Below, one piece after another: positions 17,277 to 27,803 of a stretch of DNA of 64,000 nt. Where the stretch lies: assembly GCF_002909255.1 (NCBI RefSeq), contig NZ_PIOB01000013.1, positions 1 to 64,000 on the forward strand, given 5' to 3'. The DNA comes from Arenibacter hampyeongensis. Lineage in GTDB: Bacteria; Bacteroidota; Bacteroidia; Flavobacteriales; Flavobacteriaceae. The notes beneath the pieces are model-generated. The model did no database searches. It saw only the letters and a list, made by a program, of their open reading frames with translations, and was not told where the DNA came from. Positions within the stretch are counted from its first letter, which is position 1. The number at the start of each line of letters is the position of its first letter. The translations under genes were made by a program, and so were the position numbers.

Positions 17277-19070
17277 ATGGTAACAACTAAAAAACAACTA
17301 AAATTTATTTTAGGATTTTTATTTATATTACTTCATCCAGTGGTTTTTTCACAGGCCACAACCAAAACGAAACCCAATGTCATCATAGTAATAACAGATG
17401 ACCAAGGGATGGGGGATTTGGGATGTTATGGAAACCCTTACATTAAAACACCCAACATCGATGCATTTTACAAGGAGTCGGTCCGATTTAACAATTTTCA
17501 TGTGTCCACTACATGTGCTCCTACGCGTGGAGCCATTATGACGGGGAGACATACCAATAGGATAAATGTATTCCATACTATAGCCGGAAGGTCCTTACTT
17601 TTTGAAGATGAGGTTATTTTGCCCCAGATATTGGCACAAAACGGCTATACCAACGGCATGTTCGGAAAATGGCATTTGGGGGATAATTACCCATACCGAC
17701 CTGAAGACAGGGGCTTCCATGAGGTAGTCCGACATGGTGGAGGAGGAATCACTCAAGGACCGGATTATTGGGGTAACGATTATTTTGATGATACGTATTG
17801 GCATAATAGCCAAACTCAGAAATACAACGGATACTGCACCGATGTTTTCTTTTCGGAGGCAATGAACTTTATAGAAGAAAATAAAAACAACCCTTTTTTC
17901 TGTTATATCGCTACCAATGCACCCCATGGGCCATTGAACCTTCCCAAGGCATATTTGGATATGTATAAGGATGTTAAGGGCCTTGAAGTATCGCAACAAC
18001 GCTTTTATGGGATGATTACCAATATCGATGATAATTTTAAATTATTGGAAAAGAAATTGGATGAATTGAAGATAGCGGACAATACTATCTTGATCTTCAT
18101 GACAGATAATGGAACCGCTGGGGGAAATAAGGTTTTCAATGCAGGACTAAGGGGGCAGAAGGGAAGTGAGTACGAAGGTGGACATAGGGTCCCTCTTTTT
18201 ATTCGTTGGCCCGATGGACAACTTACTGGAGGAAAAGACATTAATAAATTGGCCGCGGCTTATGATTTGCTACCGACCTTTGTTGATCTGTTGGGGCTTA
18301 ATTTTAATCCAGTAAAACCCTTGGATGGTAAAAGTTTGAAGCCTTTACTATATGATCAGGCTGCAGATTGGCCAAATCGGGTGCTGTACATAGATACCCA
18401 AAGACTACAAAACTTGGTAAAATACAGGAAATATTCAGTAATGGATGACAATTGGCGGTTTGTAAACGGCTCTGAACTTTATAACATGAACAGTGATCGA
18501 AGTCAGACCAAAAATGTTTTTGCTCAACATCCGGAGGTGGTTGAAAAACTGGCCGAAGGTTATGAAAAATGGTGGCAATCCTTTATGGATGAAGGTGTCA
18601 ACGAACGATATGCTTATATAAAAGTAGGTTCTCCTCAGGAAAACCCCAGCCGCATTTCCGCCCATGATATGTTAACGGGAAAATTTGGCCATATGTGGCA
18701 TCAATATGGAGCTGTTACTGCTACCCAGGCTACCGGAAGATGGAAAATAGATTTTATTGAGGATGGTGAATATAAAATCAGCCTTTGTCGATTTCCACGA
18801 GAAAGTGGGCTGGACATAAATCAAACCTTTCCAGAACAGGAAAAAATTGTGGAGCTGGACAGGGCTATGCCGGCAAGTGTGAAAAACGATTTTGAAAAGG
18901 CATATTTATATGTTGCGGACGTGGACCAAACAGCCAAAATTGAAAAAGGCCAAAAAGAAGTGTCTTTTACCGCTAAAATTCCGGCAGGAAAATATGATAT
19001 GGAAGCACAACTAATAGATAGGGATGGCAGGGTGCACCCTGCTTACTATGTCTATATTGAAAAACTTTAA
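17277..19070 (+). CDS. Secreted S1-family sulfatase with C-terminal beta domain
   Basis: The 597-residue protein has a signal peptide ending near FSQ (residue 26), the metal-binding aspartates in TDDQG (41-42), and the formylglycine motif CAPTRG (Cys80), which a maturase must oxidise for activity. GKWHLG and the late TDNGT block complete the alkaline-phosphatase-like sulfatase fold. After about residue 450 there is an additional domain of about 140 residues, beta-rich (GRWKIDFIEDGEYKISLCRFP), seen in some marine polysaccharide sulfatases. It is the first of four sulfatase genes in a row. The substrate cannot be read off, but export and clustering suggest sulfated polysaccharide. Confidence 0.92.
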   Translation: MVTTKKQLKFILGFLFILLHPVVFSQATTKTKPNVIIVITDDQGMGDLGCYGNPYIKTPNIDAFYKESVRFNNFHVSTTCAPTRGAIMTGRHTNRINVFHTIAGRSLLFEDEVILPQILAQNGYTNGMFGKWHLGDNYPYRPEDRGFHEVVRHGGGGITQGPDYWGNDYFDDTYWHNSQTQKYNGYCTDVFFSEAMNFIEENKNNPFFCYIATNAPHGPLNLPKAYLDMYKDVKGLEVSQQRFYGMITNIDDNFKLLEKKLDELKIADNTILIFMTDNGTAGGNKVFNAGLRGQKGSEYEGGHRVPLFIRWPDGQLTGGKDINKLAAAYDLLPTFVDLLGLNFNPVKPLDGKSLKPLLYDQAADWPNRVLYIDTQRLQNLVKYRKYSVMDDNWRFVNGSELYNMNSDRSQTKNVFAQHPEVVEKLAEGYEKWWQSFMDEGVNERYAYIKVGSPQENPSRISAHDMLTGKFGHMWHQYGAVTATQATGRWKIDFIEDGEYKISLCRFPRESGLDINQTFPEQEKIVELDRAMPASVKNDFEKAYLYVADVDQTAKIEKGQKEVSFTAKIPAGKYDMEAQLIDRDGRVHPAYYVYIEKL

Positions 19071-19133
19071 AAGAAAAACCTGCCTTGGATTATATATTTA
19101 CAATGCTATACTAAAAAAAACGGTAAATCGGTC

Positions 19134-20588
19134 TTGAACATGATTAGAAATATTACGTTGTTTTTCAACTGGCTACTAGTGGCGGTTTTATTGGTAAGCT
19201 GCTTGGAAAGTCCAAAAAAAATGGAACCTGACCCAACTGAAGTTGTACATCCCAATATTATCCTGTTGATGGCGGATGACCAAGGTTGGGGTGATACCGG
19301 ATATAACGGTCACCCACATCTAAAGACTCCTAATTTAGACGCCATGGCCTCCAACGGAGCTGTTTTTGAGCGTTTCTATGCCGCTTCGGCCGTTTGTTCC
19401 CCAACCCGAGGAAGTGTAATGACCGGCAGACATCCGCTTCGCTATGGCATTTGTACGGCCAATTGTGGTCATATAAAAGAGCAGGAGATAACTTTGGGTG
19501 AAACGGTGAAGGCGGAAGGGTATGTAACGGGCCATTTTGGAAAATGGCATTTGGGCACCCTTACCCGGGATACCTTGGATGCCAATAGGGGAGGTAAAAA
19601 AGAAAATGACGAGCATTATGCCCCACCATGGGACCATGGCTTCGACGAAAGTTTTGTGACAGAATCCAAAGTTCCAACTTGGGGTCCTATGGTCACTCCT
19701 CCCAAATCTTCGGGAGATGTAAATGGTTCACTGATTGAAGGACAGCCGTTTGGGACTTATTATTGGACTGGCCCAGGTAAGATAGAAACCGAAAATTTGA
19801 AAGGGGACGATTCACGTGTCATTATGGATAGAGCTATTCCATTTATTGAAAATGCCATAAAAAGGGATAAACCATTTTTGAGCATTATTTGGTTCCACAC
19901 GCCCCATTTACCGGTTTTGGCTGGGGATGATGATCGAATGGCCTATGCCGACCTTTCCGAAGATCAACAACATTATTATGGAGTTATAAGCGCCTTGGAC
20001 AAGCAGGTTGGGCGTTTACGCGATAAATTGAAGGAATTGGGTATAGCCGAAAATACGGTGCTTTTCTATACCAGTGATAATGGCCCGGAAGGAAAATCGG
20101 TTACCGGGAGAACACAAGGGTTGACCAAAGGGTTAAAGGGTAGGAAAAGGAGCCTGTGCGAGGGAGGTATCAGGGTTCCTGGCATTATGGAGTGGCCAGG
20201 AAAAATTAAACCGGGCACAAGGGTGGAAACTCCCTGTTTTACCTCCGATTATTACCCTACCATTGCAAATATAATAGGGTCGGACCTGGTAAAGGATCAT
20301 CGTCCATACGATGGCACGGACTTGCTTCCTTTTGTAAATGGTAGTGTAAAAGAGAGATTAAAACCATTGGCATTTGATTTTCAAGGACAAGGAGCATTGA
20401 TTGATAATGAATTCAAAATTTATAGCAAGGACAAGGGCGAAAATTTTGAGTTGTACAATATCTTGGATGATGCTGCAGAAAGTTTTAATTTGGCGAACGA
20501 AAATCCGGAAAAACTGCAAGAAATGGTAGTTGAGTGGAGAAAGTGGAAAACTTCTGCGGAGAATAGCGCTGAAGGAAGCGATTATTGA
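19134..20588 (+). CDS. S1-family sulfatase, lipoprotein
   Basis: The 484-residue protein has a lipoprotein signal (LLVSC, Cys23), metal-binding ADDQG (Asp48-49), formylglycine motif CSPTRGSVMTGRH (Cys88), GKWHLG, and TSDNGPEG in the C-terminal metal site. Anchoring by lipid suggests periplasmic or surface location. It starts 63 bases after the previous sulfatase stop codon and is followed after 63 bases by the next, so these are likely cotranscribed. The insertion of about 60 residues after GHFGKWHLG (residues about 140-200) may shape substrate specificity. Confidence 0.92.
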   Translation: MNMIRNITLFFNWLLVAVLLVSCLESPKKMEPDPTEVVHPNIILLMADDQGWGDTGYNGHPHLKTPNLDAMASNGAVFERFYAASAVCSPTRGSVMTGRHPLRYGICTANCGHIKEQEITLGETVKAEGYVTGHFGKWHLGTLTRDTLDANRGGKKENDEHYAPPWDHGFDESFVTESKVPTWGPMVTPPKSSGDVNGSLIEGQPFGTYYWTGPGKIETENLKGDDSRVIMDRAIPFIENAIKRDKPFLSIIWFHTPHLPVLAGDDDRMAYADLSEDQQHYYGVISALDKQVGRLRDKLKELGIAENTVLFYTSDNGPEGKSVTGRTQGLTKGLKGRKRSLCEGGIRVPGIMEWPGKIKPGTRVETPCFTSDYYPTIANIIGSDLVKDHRPYDGTDLLPFVNGSVKERLKPLAFDFQGQGALIDNEFKIYSKDKGENFELYNILDDAAESFNLANENPEKLQEMVVEWRKWKTSAENSAEGSDY

Positions 20589-20651
20589 AATATCCATTAT
20601 TAAATAATTTAAACTCAAACGTATTAGGAATAAAAATCGTAAATAACTTAT

Positions 20652-22187
20652 ATGAGAATGACCAAAAGTTTAATAGCGCTGTTAATATTAATAACAGTTG
20701 CCTGTAAGCAAGATCCAAAAGACAAGGAGACACAAGGACAAAATCCGGACAAACCCAATATCGTTTTTCTATTCGCTGACGACCAGACCTTTGAAAGTAT
20801 CAGGGCCCTGGGTTTTGATGAAGTCCATACTCCTAATTTGGATCGCTTGGTTAATGAAGGTACTTCCTTTACGCATGCCTACAATATGGGAGGTTGGAAT
20901 GGTGCCATCTGCGTGGCATCCCGTGCTATGATCATATCCGGTTCGTATATATGGAATGCCCAGGATAAAAGTGAATTGTGGTCCAAAGGAGACTCAACCG
21001 CATTGAACCAGACCTGGAGCAGATTAATGGAAAAGCAGGGTTATGATACTTACATGACTGGAAAATGGCATGTGCAGGCACCTGCTGGTACAATCTTTAA
21101 TGATGCCAGACATATTCGTCCCGGAATGCCAAAAGATCATGCAAATAAATTGGGGGCATCCATAAAGAAGTGGAAAGAGGAATCCGGAGATATGAAAGAT
21201 TGGAACGACTATATGCCGCTGGGTTATGGTAGGCCAACGGGTCCGGATGATACCGAGTGGTCGCCTACTGACACCCTACAAGGTGGCTTTTGGGAAGGAG
21301 GAAAACATTGGAGCGAAGTGGTGCGTGACGATGCACTGTCCTTTTTGGAAACGGCCAAGCAAAAAGACGATCCTTTCTTTATGTACTTGGCTTTTAATGC
21401 TACTCATGATCCAAGACAGGCTCCCCAAAGGTTTCTGGATATGTATCCATTGGAAAATATAAAAGTACCAGAAAATTTCTTACCGGAATATCCATGGAAA
21501 GATGATATGGGAAATCCTCCCGGTCTTAGGGATGAGGCATTGGCCCCTTTCCCCAGAACGGAATACGCCGTTAAAGTACACCGTCAGGAGTATTATGCCC
21601 TCTTAAGCCATATGGACGAACAGATCGGTGTAATATTGGACTCTTTGGAGGCCACTGGCAAAATGGACAATACCTATATCTTTTTCGGAGCGGACCACGG
21701 ACTTTCCGTGGGCCACCACGGATTGATTGGGAAACAAAGTATGTTCGATCATAGTGTGCGTATTCCGATGATGGTTATGGGACCAGGAATTCCCAAGGGT
21801 AAACGTTTATCCCAGGATGTGTATTTGCAGGATATTATGGCTACGAGCTTGGAGTTGGCAAAGGTAGAGAAACCCGAATATGTTCAGTTCAATAGCTTTA
21901 TGGACATCATTAAAGGGGAAAGACAGGAAAGTCATTACAATGGCGTTTATGGTGCCTATATGGATGTTCAGCGCATGATACGCAAAGACGGATTTAAACT
22001 TTTGGTGTATCCAAAAATAGAAAAGGTGCTTTTGTTCGATTTGGAAAAAGATCCCAATGAAATGAACGACCTGGCCGATAACCCCGAGTATTCGGAGAAA
22101 GTAAAAACACTTTTTACTGACCTATTGGAACTTCAGAAAACTATGGAGGATAAATTGGACCTACAGCATATCTATAAAAAAATATAG
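20652..22187 (+). CDS. S1-family sulfatase, lipoprotein, with C-x-A-x-R motif
   Basis: The 511-residue protein has a lipoprotein signal (TVAC, Cys18), metal aspartates in FADDQTF (43-44), and the formylglycine site CVASRAMIISG (Cys88), where alanine stands in the place of the usual proline; this C-x-A-x-R form is known among bacterial sulfatases. Later blocks TGKWH, FFGADHGLSVGHHGLIGK and the C-terminal DLEKDPNEMNDLADNPEY are typical of the iduronate-2-sulfatase-like branch. Substrate unknown. It lies in the middle of the four-gene row. Confidence 0.9.
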   Translation: MRMTKSLIALLILITVACKQDPKDKETQGQNPDKPNIVFLFADDQTFESIRALGFDEVHTPNLDRLVNEGTSFTHAYNMGGWNGAICVASRAMIISGSYIWNAQDKSELWSKGDSTALNQTWSRLMEKQGYDTYMTGKWHVQAPAGTIFNDARHIRPGMPKDHANKLGASIKKWKEESGDMKDWNDYMPLGYGRPTGPDDTEWSPTDTLQGGFWEGGKHWSEVVRDDALSFLETAKQKDDPFFMYLAFNATHDPRQAPQRFLDMYPLENIKVPENFLPEYPWKDDMGNPPGLRDEALAPFPRTEYAVKVHRQEYYALLSHMDEQIGVILDSLEATGKMDNTYIFFGADHGLSVGHHGLIGKQSMFDHSVRIPMMVMGPGIPKGKRLSQDVYLQDIMATSLELAKVEKPEYVQFNSFMDIIKGERQESHYNGVYGAYMDVQRMIRKDGFKLLVYPKIEKVLLFDLEKDPNEMNDLADNPEYSEKVKTLFTDLLELQKTMEDKLDLQHIYKKI

Positions 22188-22207
22188 ATAACGCCTTAAT
22201 AAATATC

Positions 22208-23668
22208 ATGTACAAAGTTTGTTTGTCATTTATAGCCCTGCTTTTACTTAGTTGCGGTGGCACGGTCAAAACTAAAGTAGGAGGCGAACGTTCGCCAAAT
22301 ATTTTGTTTATACTAGTCGATGATTTGGGAAAGGAATGGATCAGCAGCTATGGTGCCGAGGATATCATTACTCCAAATATAGACGCCCTGGCCAAATCTG
22401 GAATGCAGTTCAACAATGTGTATTCTATGCCCCAATGTACCCCCACAAGAATTGCACTCTTAACAGGGCAGTATCCATTTAGGAATGGTTGGGTCAATCA
22501 TTGGGATGTTCCCAGATGGGGTGGTGGAGCCCATTTTGATGAGACATTGAACCCATCATTGGTCAAGGAGCTTCAAAGAGCGGGTTATGCCACCTGTATT
22601 GCAGGGAAATGGCAAATTGATGATTTCAGGGTAGAACCAGATGCCCTTACCAAAAGTGGATTCGATGAATTTTGTATGTGGACTGGTTATGAAGGTGGTA
22701 TTGAGGCTAGTGCTGAGCGATACCAAGATCCCTATATTTATACCAAGGCTGGGAGCAAGACCTATAATGGTAGTTTTGGGCCAGATGTATTTCGGGACTT
22801 CATAGTAGATTTTACAATGGATAAAAAAGAGGTTCCATTTTTTGTATACTATCCCATGGTATTGACACATACCCCATTTGTGAATACGCCAGATGAGTCG
22901 GCGGAGGACAATCTAGGGAAGCATAAGGCAATGGTACGTTATACCGATAAGATTGTTGGGGAGTTATTGGAAGCATTGAAACAAAATGGATTACTGGACA
23001 ATACTATCGTAGTTTTTACCACGGATAATGGTACTTCTAAGGCAATTACTGGATCATATAGGGGACAAAGTATAGTTGGTGGCAAAGCCAGTACAACCGA
23101 ACCTGGAATTGCTGCTCCGTTTATTGTAAGTTGGCCAGGGCATATAAAATCCAATCAAGAATCCAATGCACTGATCGATTTTACGGATATATTACCCACT
23201 TTCTTGGATATTGCCGGTGTGGCTTCAAAAAGTGAATGGACAACTGCCAACGCCGATCATTATATAGATGGGAAATCCTTTAAAAACGTCCTGTACAATA
23301 ATTCGGATAAATCGGAAAGGGAATGGATTCTAGGAATGGGTGGTGGTAACAATGCCCGTTTAACGGAAAATGGCGTGGAAAATCAATATATTTTCAGGGA
23401 CAGGGTGATAAGAAACGAAGAATATAAATTATTTATCGGGTCGAATAAACAACCTGAAAAATTCTTCGACCTAAAGAACGATCCATACGAACGGCATAAT
23501 ATCATAGATAGCTTAATCACTTCGGAGGAAAAAGAGAACTTTGATAAACTCCTCGAGGTGGTTAAATCTTTCCCATTAAAGGACAACGACCCGAAATACG
23601 TACCAAATCCGCCCCAATCTTGGGATGTTGAAATAACGGCAAAAAGCCAGGAATGGAAAATTGAATAA
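22208..23668 (+). CDS. S1-family sulfatase, lipoprotein
   Basis: The 486-residue protein has a lipoprotein signal (LLSC, Cys16), VDDLG (Asp38-39), formylglycine motif CTPTRIALLTGQYP (Cys77), AGKWQID in place of the usual GKWHLG, and TTDNGTSK. The change of the histidine of GKWH to glutamine is worth noting because that His normally contacts the sulfate ester. It starts only 20 bases after the preceding gene, so it is the last member of the likely operon. A 579-base gap then separates it from the TonB cassette. Confidence 0.88.
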   Translation: MYKVCLSFIALLLLSCGGTVKTKVGGERSPNILFILVDDLGKEWISSYGAEDIITPNIDALAKSGMQFNNVYSMPQCTPTRIALLTGQYPFRNGWVNHWDVPRWGGGAHFDETLNPSLVKELQRAGYATCIAGKWQIDDFRVEPDALTKSGFDEFCMWTGYEGGIEASAERYQDPYIYTKAGSKTYNGSFGPDVFRDFIVDFTMDKKEVPFFVYYPMVLTHTPFVNTPDESAEDNLGKHKAMVRYTDKIVGELLEALKQNGLLDNTIVVFTTDNGTSKAITGSYRGQSIVGGKASTTEPGIAAPFIVSWPGHIKSNQESNALIDFTDILPTFLDIAGVASKSEWTTANADHYIDGKSFKNVLYNNSDKSEREWILGMGGGNNARLTENGVENQYIFRDRVIRNEEYKLFIGSNKQPEKFFDLKNDPYERHNIIDSLITSEEKENFDKLLEVVKSFPLKDNDPKYVPNPPQSWDVEITAKSQEWKIE

Positions 23669-24247
23669 TTTTATAGACAAATAACTACATTAATATACAT
23701 GAAGTGAAAGTCACTGGGACTTTAGTCTTTAAATGTTTATTCTTTAACAAAGCATATTATTTCAATATGATTACACGATTTCTGAAATAAGCCTACTAGT
23801 AAATTTCACTTTCCTCTTTTAAATATTGGAGATCCACTTGGTAATAATCCGGATTAACAGCTACGTCATATTTATATGCACAATTGAGCCTTTGTTCATC
23901 TAGTTTACCGCATACTTTTGAATTTAATATTTTTGGACTTGGCAATAATTTTGTAATTGTAAAGCAAAATTCAAATATGGAGTTATCCCTTAAGACAATT
24001 TGGAAGTTTCAAGATTAATTTAACGCTATCCGGTGTTCTGCCTTAAACTAGGTATTCAGCAATTCGGGGCATCTAAGGATGGTAATAGTATATGTTCATT
24101 TTAAGGGACTTGGATATTATCAATAGTACCCTTTGGAGTTCATTCCAATTTCCAAAGGAATCTGGTCTGCAAAATTAACAGGTATTTTTTCAAGTTATTT
24201 TCCGTTTATTTTGACTACTTTACAAATCGGTTCAGAAATCAAAACCC
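23669..24247. other. Intergenic region after the sulfatase row
   Basis: About 580 AT-rich bases with no gene. A short hairpin (AAAGTC at 23707-23712 with GACTTT at 23718-23723) lies 40 bases after the last sulfatase stop codon but lacks a T-run and is weak as a terminator. The promoter of the following secreted protein gene should be in the last 150 bases, but no clear TAnnTTTG box was found. Confidence 0.4.
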
Positions 24248-24973
24248 ATGGACAAATTGCAATGTAGATTACCATTTATCTTTTTGCTGTTTCTATTTTT
24301 TAAGGTGGTTGTTCTATTTTCACAATCGGTAACCAACAATGAAATTTTTAAGGCATATGACGACCTTGTTGGTCTGGAAAATGCGGGATTTTTTAACGGC
24401 CCGGAATTCAAGGACGAATATGCCAATAGCAGTGGGGTTAGCCGATATTTTAATCAGAATATTTTTTTTACCGATAGTGCTATTGAATACAATGGCCAAT
24501 TATATGTCAACATACCATTGGAATATGATATTTTCAGTGATAATGTAATCACAAAATCGCAAGATTATCTGAGCAACTTTATCGTCCGGTTAATTCCGGA
24601 ATATATTTCGAAATTTACTCTTGAAGGACATAATTTTGTAAAATTGACCGATTCCAAATTGGATTTGGTTGGAAATGGTTTTTATGAAATTGCATCGATT
24701 GGAAATCAATTCAAACTTTATTTGAAGCACATTAGAAAAGACAAGGAGCGAACCTTGGCTTTGTCCGTCCAACATAGTTTTACCAACCAAAATTATTATC
24801 TACTGCAATATGAAGGCTCCCATTATATTATAAGTTCCATTAAGGATTTCAAAAGGGTTGTTCCTTATCGCTACAAAGAAATTCAAAAATTTCGCAAAGA
24901 TTATAAATTTATGTATAAGGATGATAATTATAATTTTATGATAAAACTAATAGAATATCTGAATGGGTATTGA
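24248..24973 (+). CDS. Hypothetical secreted protein ahead of a TonB receptor gene
   Basis: The 241-residue protein has an N-terminal signal peptide (hydrophobic residues 8-24, ending FSQS) and a globular, aromatic-rich remainder without a family I recognise. The pattern (YNGQLYVNIPLEYDIFSD, later FLKHIRKDKE-like basic stretch and FRKDYKFMYKDD) looks like the small secreted proteins often placed just before STN-type TonB receptors in flavobacteria. The receptor gene starts 37 bases downstream, so they are probably cotranscribed. Function unknown; a periplasmic or surface partner of the receptor is an inference. Confidence 0.6.
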   Translation: MDKLQCRLPFIFLLFLFFKVVVLFSQSVTNNEIFKAYDDLVGLENAGFFNGPEFKDEYANSSGVSRYFNQNIFFTDSAIEYNGQLYVNIPLEYDIFSDNVITKSQDYLSNFIVRLIPEYISKFTLEGHNFVKLTDSKLDLVGNGFYEIASIGNQFKLYLKHIRKDKERTLALSVQHSFTNQNYYLLQYEGSHYIISSIKDFKRVVPYRYKEIQKFRKDYKFMYKDDNYNFMIKLIEYLNGY

Positions 24974-25009
24974 AAGGATTATTGTAAAGAATTTATTGAG
25001 AAATTTTTT

Positions 25010-27796
25010 ATGAAAGTGAAGTTACTGGTCATATTATTTCTATTTATATCTTTTTCTAAGATGGAGGGGCAGGTTGACCGAAAAATAACTGTAAGTTTTA
25101 ATAATACTCCCTTAAAGGAGGCGATTCTTCAATTGGAAGAAAAAACAAAAACCGCCTTTTTTTTTAACGAGATATGGCTAAATGGTAAATTTGTAACCAA
25201 AAGTTTCAATCAGCAAGGATTAAGAAACGTATTGGATGGTATTCTTGAAAACACCACCATTAATTATTTTATCAAGGACGAAAGGGTAATTTTGCTAAAC
25301 AATAGTATAATTTATCAGGACTTGCCTACAGGTTATTTCCATGTTGATGAATTGGGAAAGCACACAACCACAGACGGCAAAATGGAAGAGGAAAATCTCA
25401 TCAGTAATGCGCCCATTTTTCAGGAACAATTTATTTCCTCTACGGCCATCCAAAAACGAAGCATTATTACCATTGGTAGGCAAAATCCCAACTCCCAAAG
25501 AACAACTTTTACGCTATCAGGACATATTACGAATCAAGTCACATCAGAACCTATTCAGAATTTGTCACTATCTATTATCAACGGTTCAAAGTATACGATT
25601 ACCGATGCAAATGGCTATTATTCCATTGAATTACAGCAAGGCATTAACAGGCTGGAAACTAATTTATTAGGATTTCGTAAAGTATATCAAACTGTAATAA
25701 TATACGGAAACGGTACTTTAGATTTGGAAATAGCTGAAAACGTTGAAGCCCTTGAAGAAGTAATCGTAGAATCGAATCGGGATGCCAATGTACAGGCGGC
25801 AAAGGTGGGTTCGGTCATAATCAATTCGGAGAGCATAAAGACCATTCCATTGGTTCTTGGAGAGCGTGATCTTTTGAAGGTAGCAACCACTTTGCCAGGA
25901 ATAAAAACGGTAGGAGAAGGATCTAGCGGATTAAACGTTAGGGGCGGTAGAGCGGATCAAAATCTATTCATCTTGGATGATGCCGTTGTCTTTAATCCCG
26001 TACATTTTCTAGGCCTATTCTCTGCAATAAATCCTTTTACAACCCAGAATCTAGAAATTTATAAAGCCAGTATCCCAGCAGAATTTGGTGGACGGTTGTC
26101 TTCCGTTTTTGACATTGAAACCAAGTCGGGGAATACAGAAAAATTATCTGGAGAAGGTTCTGTAGGCCCCATTACGGCCAACATTGCATTGGAAATTCCC
26201 GTAGTTGAAAATAAAGCTTCTTTGGTTACCGGTATCCGTGCTACATATGCTGATTATATATTAAGAAGTCTAGATGATGAGCAATTAAAGAATAGTGAGG
26301 CATCCTTTTATGATGCAATTTTAAAATATTCCCACGATGTAAATAAGAATAATTCTGTTGCTGGAACTTTTTACTATAGTAGCGATAGATTCAGTATTAC
26401 TTCCGATTCCCTTTTCGGTTATAGCAATAGAGTTGCTTCCGTAAAATGGGGTCATACCTTTAGTGAAAGGAGTAGGGCCACTTTGATTTTTGGCAGTAGT
26501 CAATACAAATATGACATTAGGTATGAAGGGGACGCCAATACAGATTTTGATTTCGGTTATGTACTGAATGACAACCAGTTTAAATTGAATCTAGACAACA
26601 GGCTGAACGATAAGCACAAATTGAGTTATGGGCTAAGTAGTAAGCTTTACGTCACTGATCCAGGGATGGTAAAACCCATTGGAGACTCTTCAGATGTTGA
26701 AGAAAAATCGGTTCAACGTGAAAAAGGGTTGGAGTCAGCACTTTATTTAACCGATCTTTTCAACGTAAACGATAAAATGTTATTGGATATAGGGTTGCGA
26801 TATTCTTTTTATGCCGCTCTTGGCAGGTCCTCCCAAAAAGTATATGAAGAAGGCGAGCCCAAAAGTGAAAACTCGGTTAAGGAAGTCAAAAATTACACCA
26901 ATAATGAAATTATAAAGACTTTTGGAGGGCTGGAGTATCGAATTTCAGGAAGGTATTTATTGGGTAAAGACTTTTCCCTAAAGGCAGGGTTCAATAGAAC
27001 AATACAATACCTTCACCTATTAACCACAAATACCACACAATCCCCCACGGATATTTGGAAACTCTCCGATCTGAATATTGCACCACAGCGTGCTGACAAT
27101 TTTTCAATTGGCTTGTTCAAAAATTATGGGGAAAATGATTTCGAAATAAGTATCGAAAGTTATTATAAGAAAATGAACGATCTCTTGGATTATAAGATAG
27201 GTGCGCAATTAATTCTTAATGATAATATAGAAACCGAACTATTACAGGGTGAAGGAAAGGCATATGGGGTAGAATTGTTGGTCAAAAAAACAAAGGGGAG
27301 ATTGGTCGGGTATATGGGTTACACTTACTCCCGAGCAATGATCAGATTGGATGGTGAAATTGAGGAAGAACAGGTGAACAACGGGGATTTCTTTTCTGCA
27401 AATTTTGACAAGCCCCATGATTTTTCGTTTGTAGGAAATTACCGTTTTAACAAAAGGATCAGTGCCTCGGTCAATGTAACCTACCAAACCGGAAGACCTA
27501 TTACCTACCCCATTGGAAAATTCGTTTTTGCAAATGAAGAACAGGTGGTCTATAGCGATCGTAATAAATACAGGATTCCCGATTATTATCGATTGGATCT
27601 AGGGGTGAATATAGAAGGTAACCACAAAAGGAAGAAGTTGGCGCATAGTTTCGTTAATATTTCGGTGTACAATGTATTGGGAAGAAATAACCCTTACTCG
27701 GTGTTTTTTGTAACTAAGGATGGTAGTATAAAGGCATATCAGACATCAATATTCTCGATTCCTATACCAACCATAACTTATAATTTCAAGTTTTAG
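25010..27796 (+). CDS. TonB-dependent outer-membrane receptor with STN and carboxypeptidase-regulatory domains
   Basis: The 928-residue protein has a signal peptide (to about residue 20), an STN (secretin/TonB short N-terminal) domain at about 25-90 (VSFNNTPLKEAILQLEEKT), a carboxypeptidase-regulatory-like beta domain at about 168-235 (LSGHITNQVTSEPIQNL), a plug (about 260-370, GLNVRGGRADQNLFILDDA) and a 22-strand-type barrel to the C-terminus, which ends in phenylalanine as outer-membrane proteins do. STN domains often talk to FecR-type anti-sigma factors, but none is near. DUF4249 and MG2-like genes follow at once. No SusD-like partner is present, so it is not a SusCD transporter. Substrate unknown. 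Confidence 0.93.
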   Translation: MKVKLLVILFLFISFSKMEGQVDRKITVSFNNTPLKEAILQLEEKTKTAFFFNEIWLNGKFVTKSFNQQGLRNVLDGILENTTINYFIKDERVILLNNSIIYQDLPTGYFHVDELGKHTTTDGKMEEENLISNAPIFQEQFISSTAIQKRSIITIGRQNPNSQRTTFTLSGHITNQVTSEPIQNLSLSIINGSKYTITDANGYYSIELQQGINRLETNLLGFRKVYQTVIIYGNGTLDLEIAENVEALEEVIVESNRDANVQAAKVGSVIINSESIKTIPLVLGERDLLKVATTLPGIKTVGEGSSGLNVRGGRADQNLFILDDAVVFNPVHFLGLFSAINPFTTQNLEIYKASIPAEFGGRLSSVFDIETKSGNTEKLSGEGSVGPITANIALEIPVVENKASLVTGIRATYADYILRSLDDEQLKNSEASFYDAILKYSHDVNKNNSVAGTFYYSSDRFSITSDSLFGYSNRVASVKWGHTFSERSRATLIFGSSQYKYDIRYEGDANTDFDFGYVLNDNQFKLNLDNRLNDKHKLSYGLSSKLYVTDPGMVKPIGDSSDVEEKSVQREKGLESALYLTDLFNVNDKMLLDIGLRYSFYAALGRSSQKVYEEGEPKSENSVKEVKNYTNNEIIKTFGGLEYRISGRYLLGKDFSLKAGFNRTIQYLHLLTTNTTQSPTDIWKLSDLNIAPQRADNFSIGLFKNYGENDFEISIESYYKKMNDLLDYKIGAQLILNDNIETELLQGEGKAYGVELLVKKTKGRLVGYMGYTYSRAMIRLDGEIEEEQVNNGDFFSANFDKPHDFSFVGNYRFNKRISASVNVTYQTGRPITYPIGKFVFANEEQVVYSDRNKYRIPDYYRLDLGVNIEGNHKRKKLAHSFVNISVYNVLGRNNPYSVFFVTKDGSIKAYQTSIFSIPIPTITYNFKF

Positions 27797-27803
27797 AAAG
27801 AGG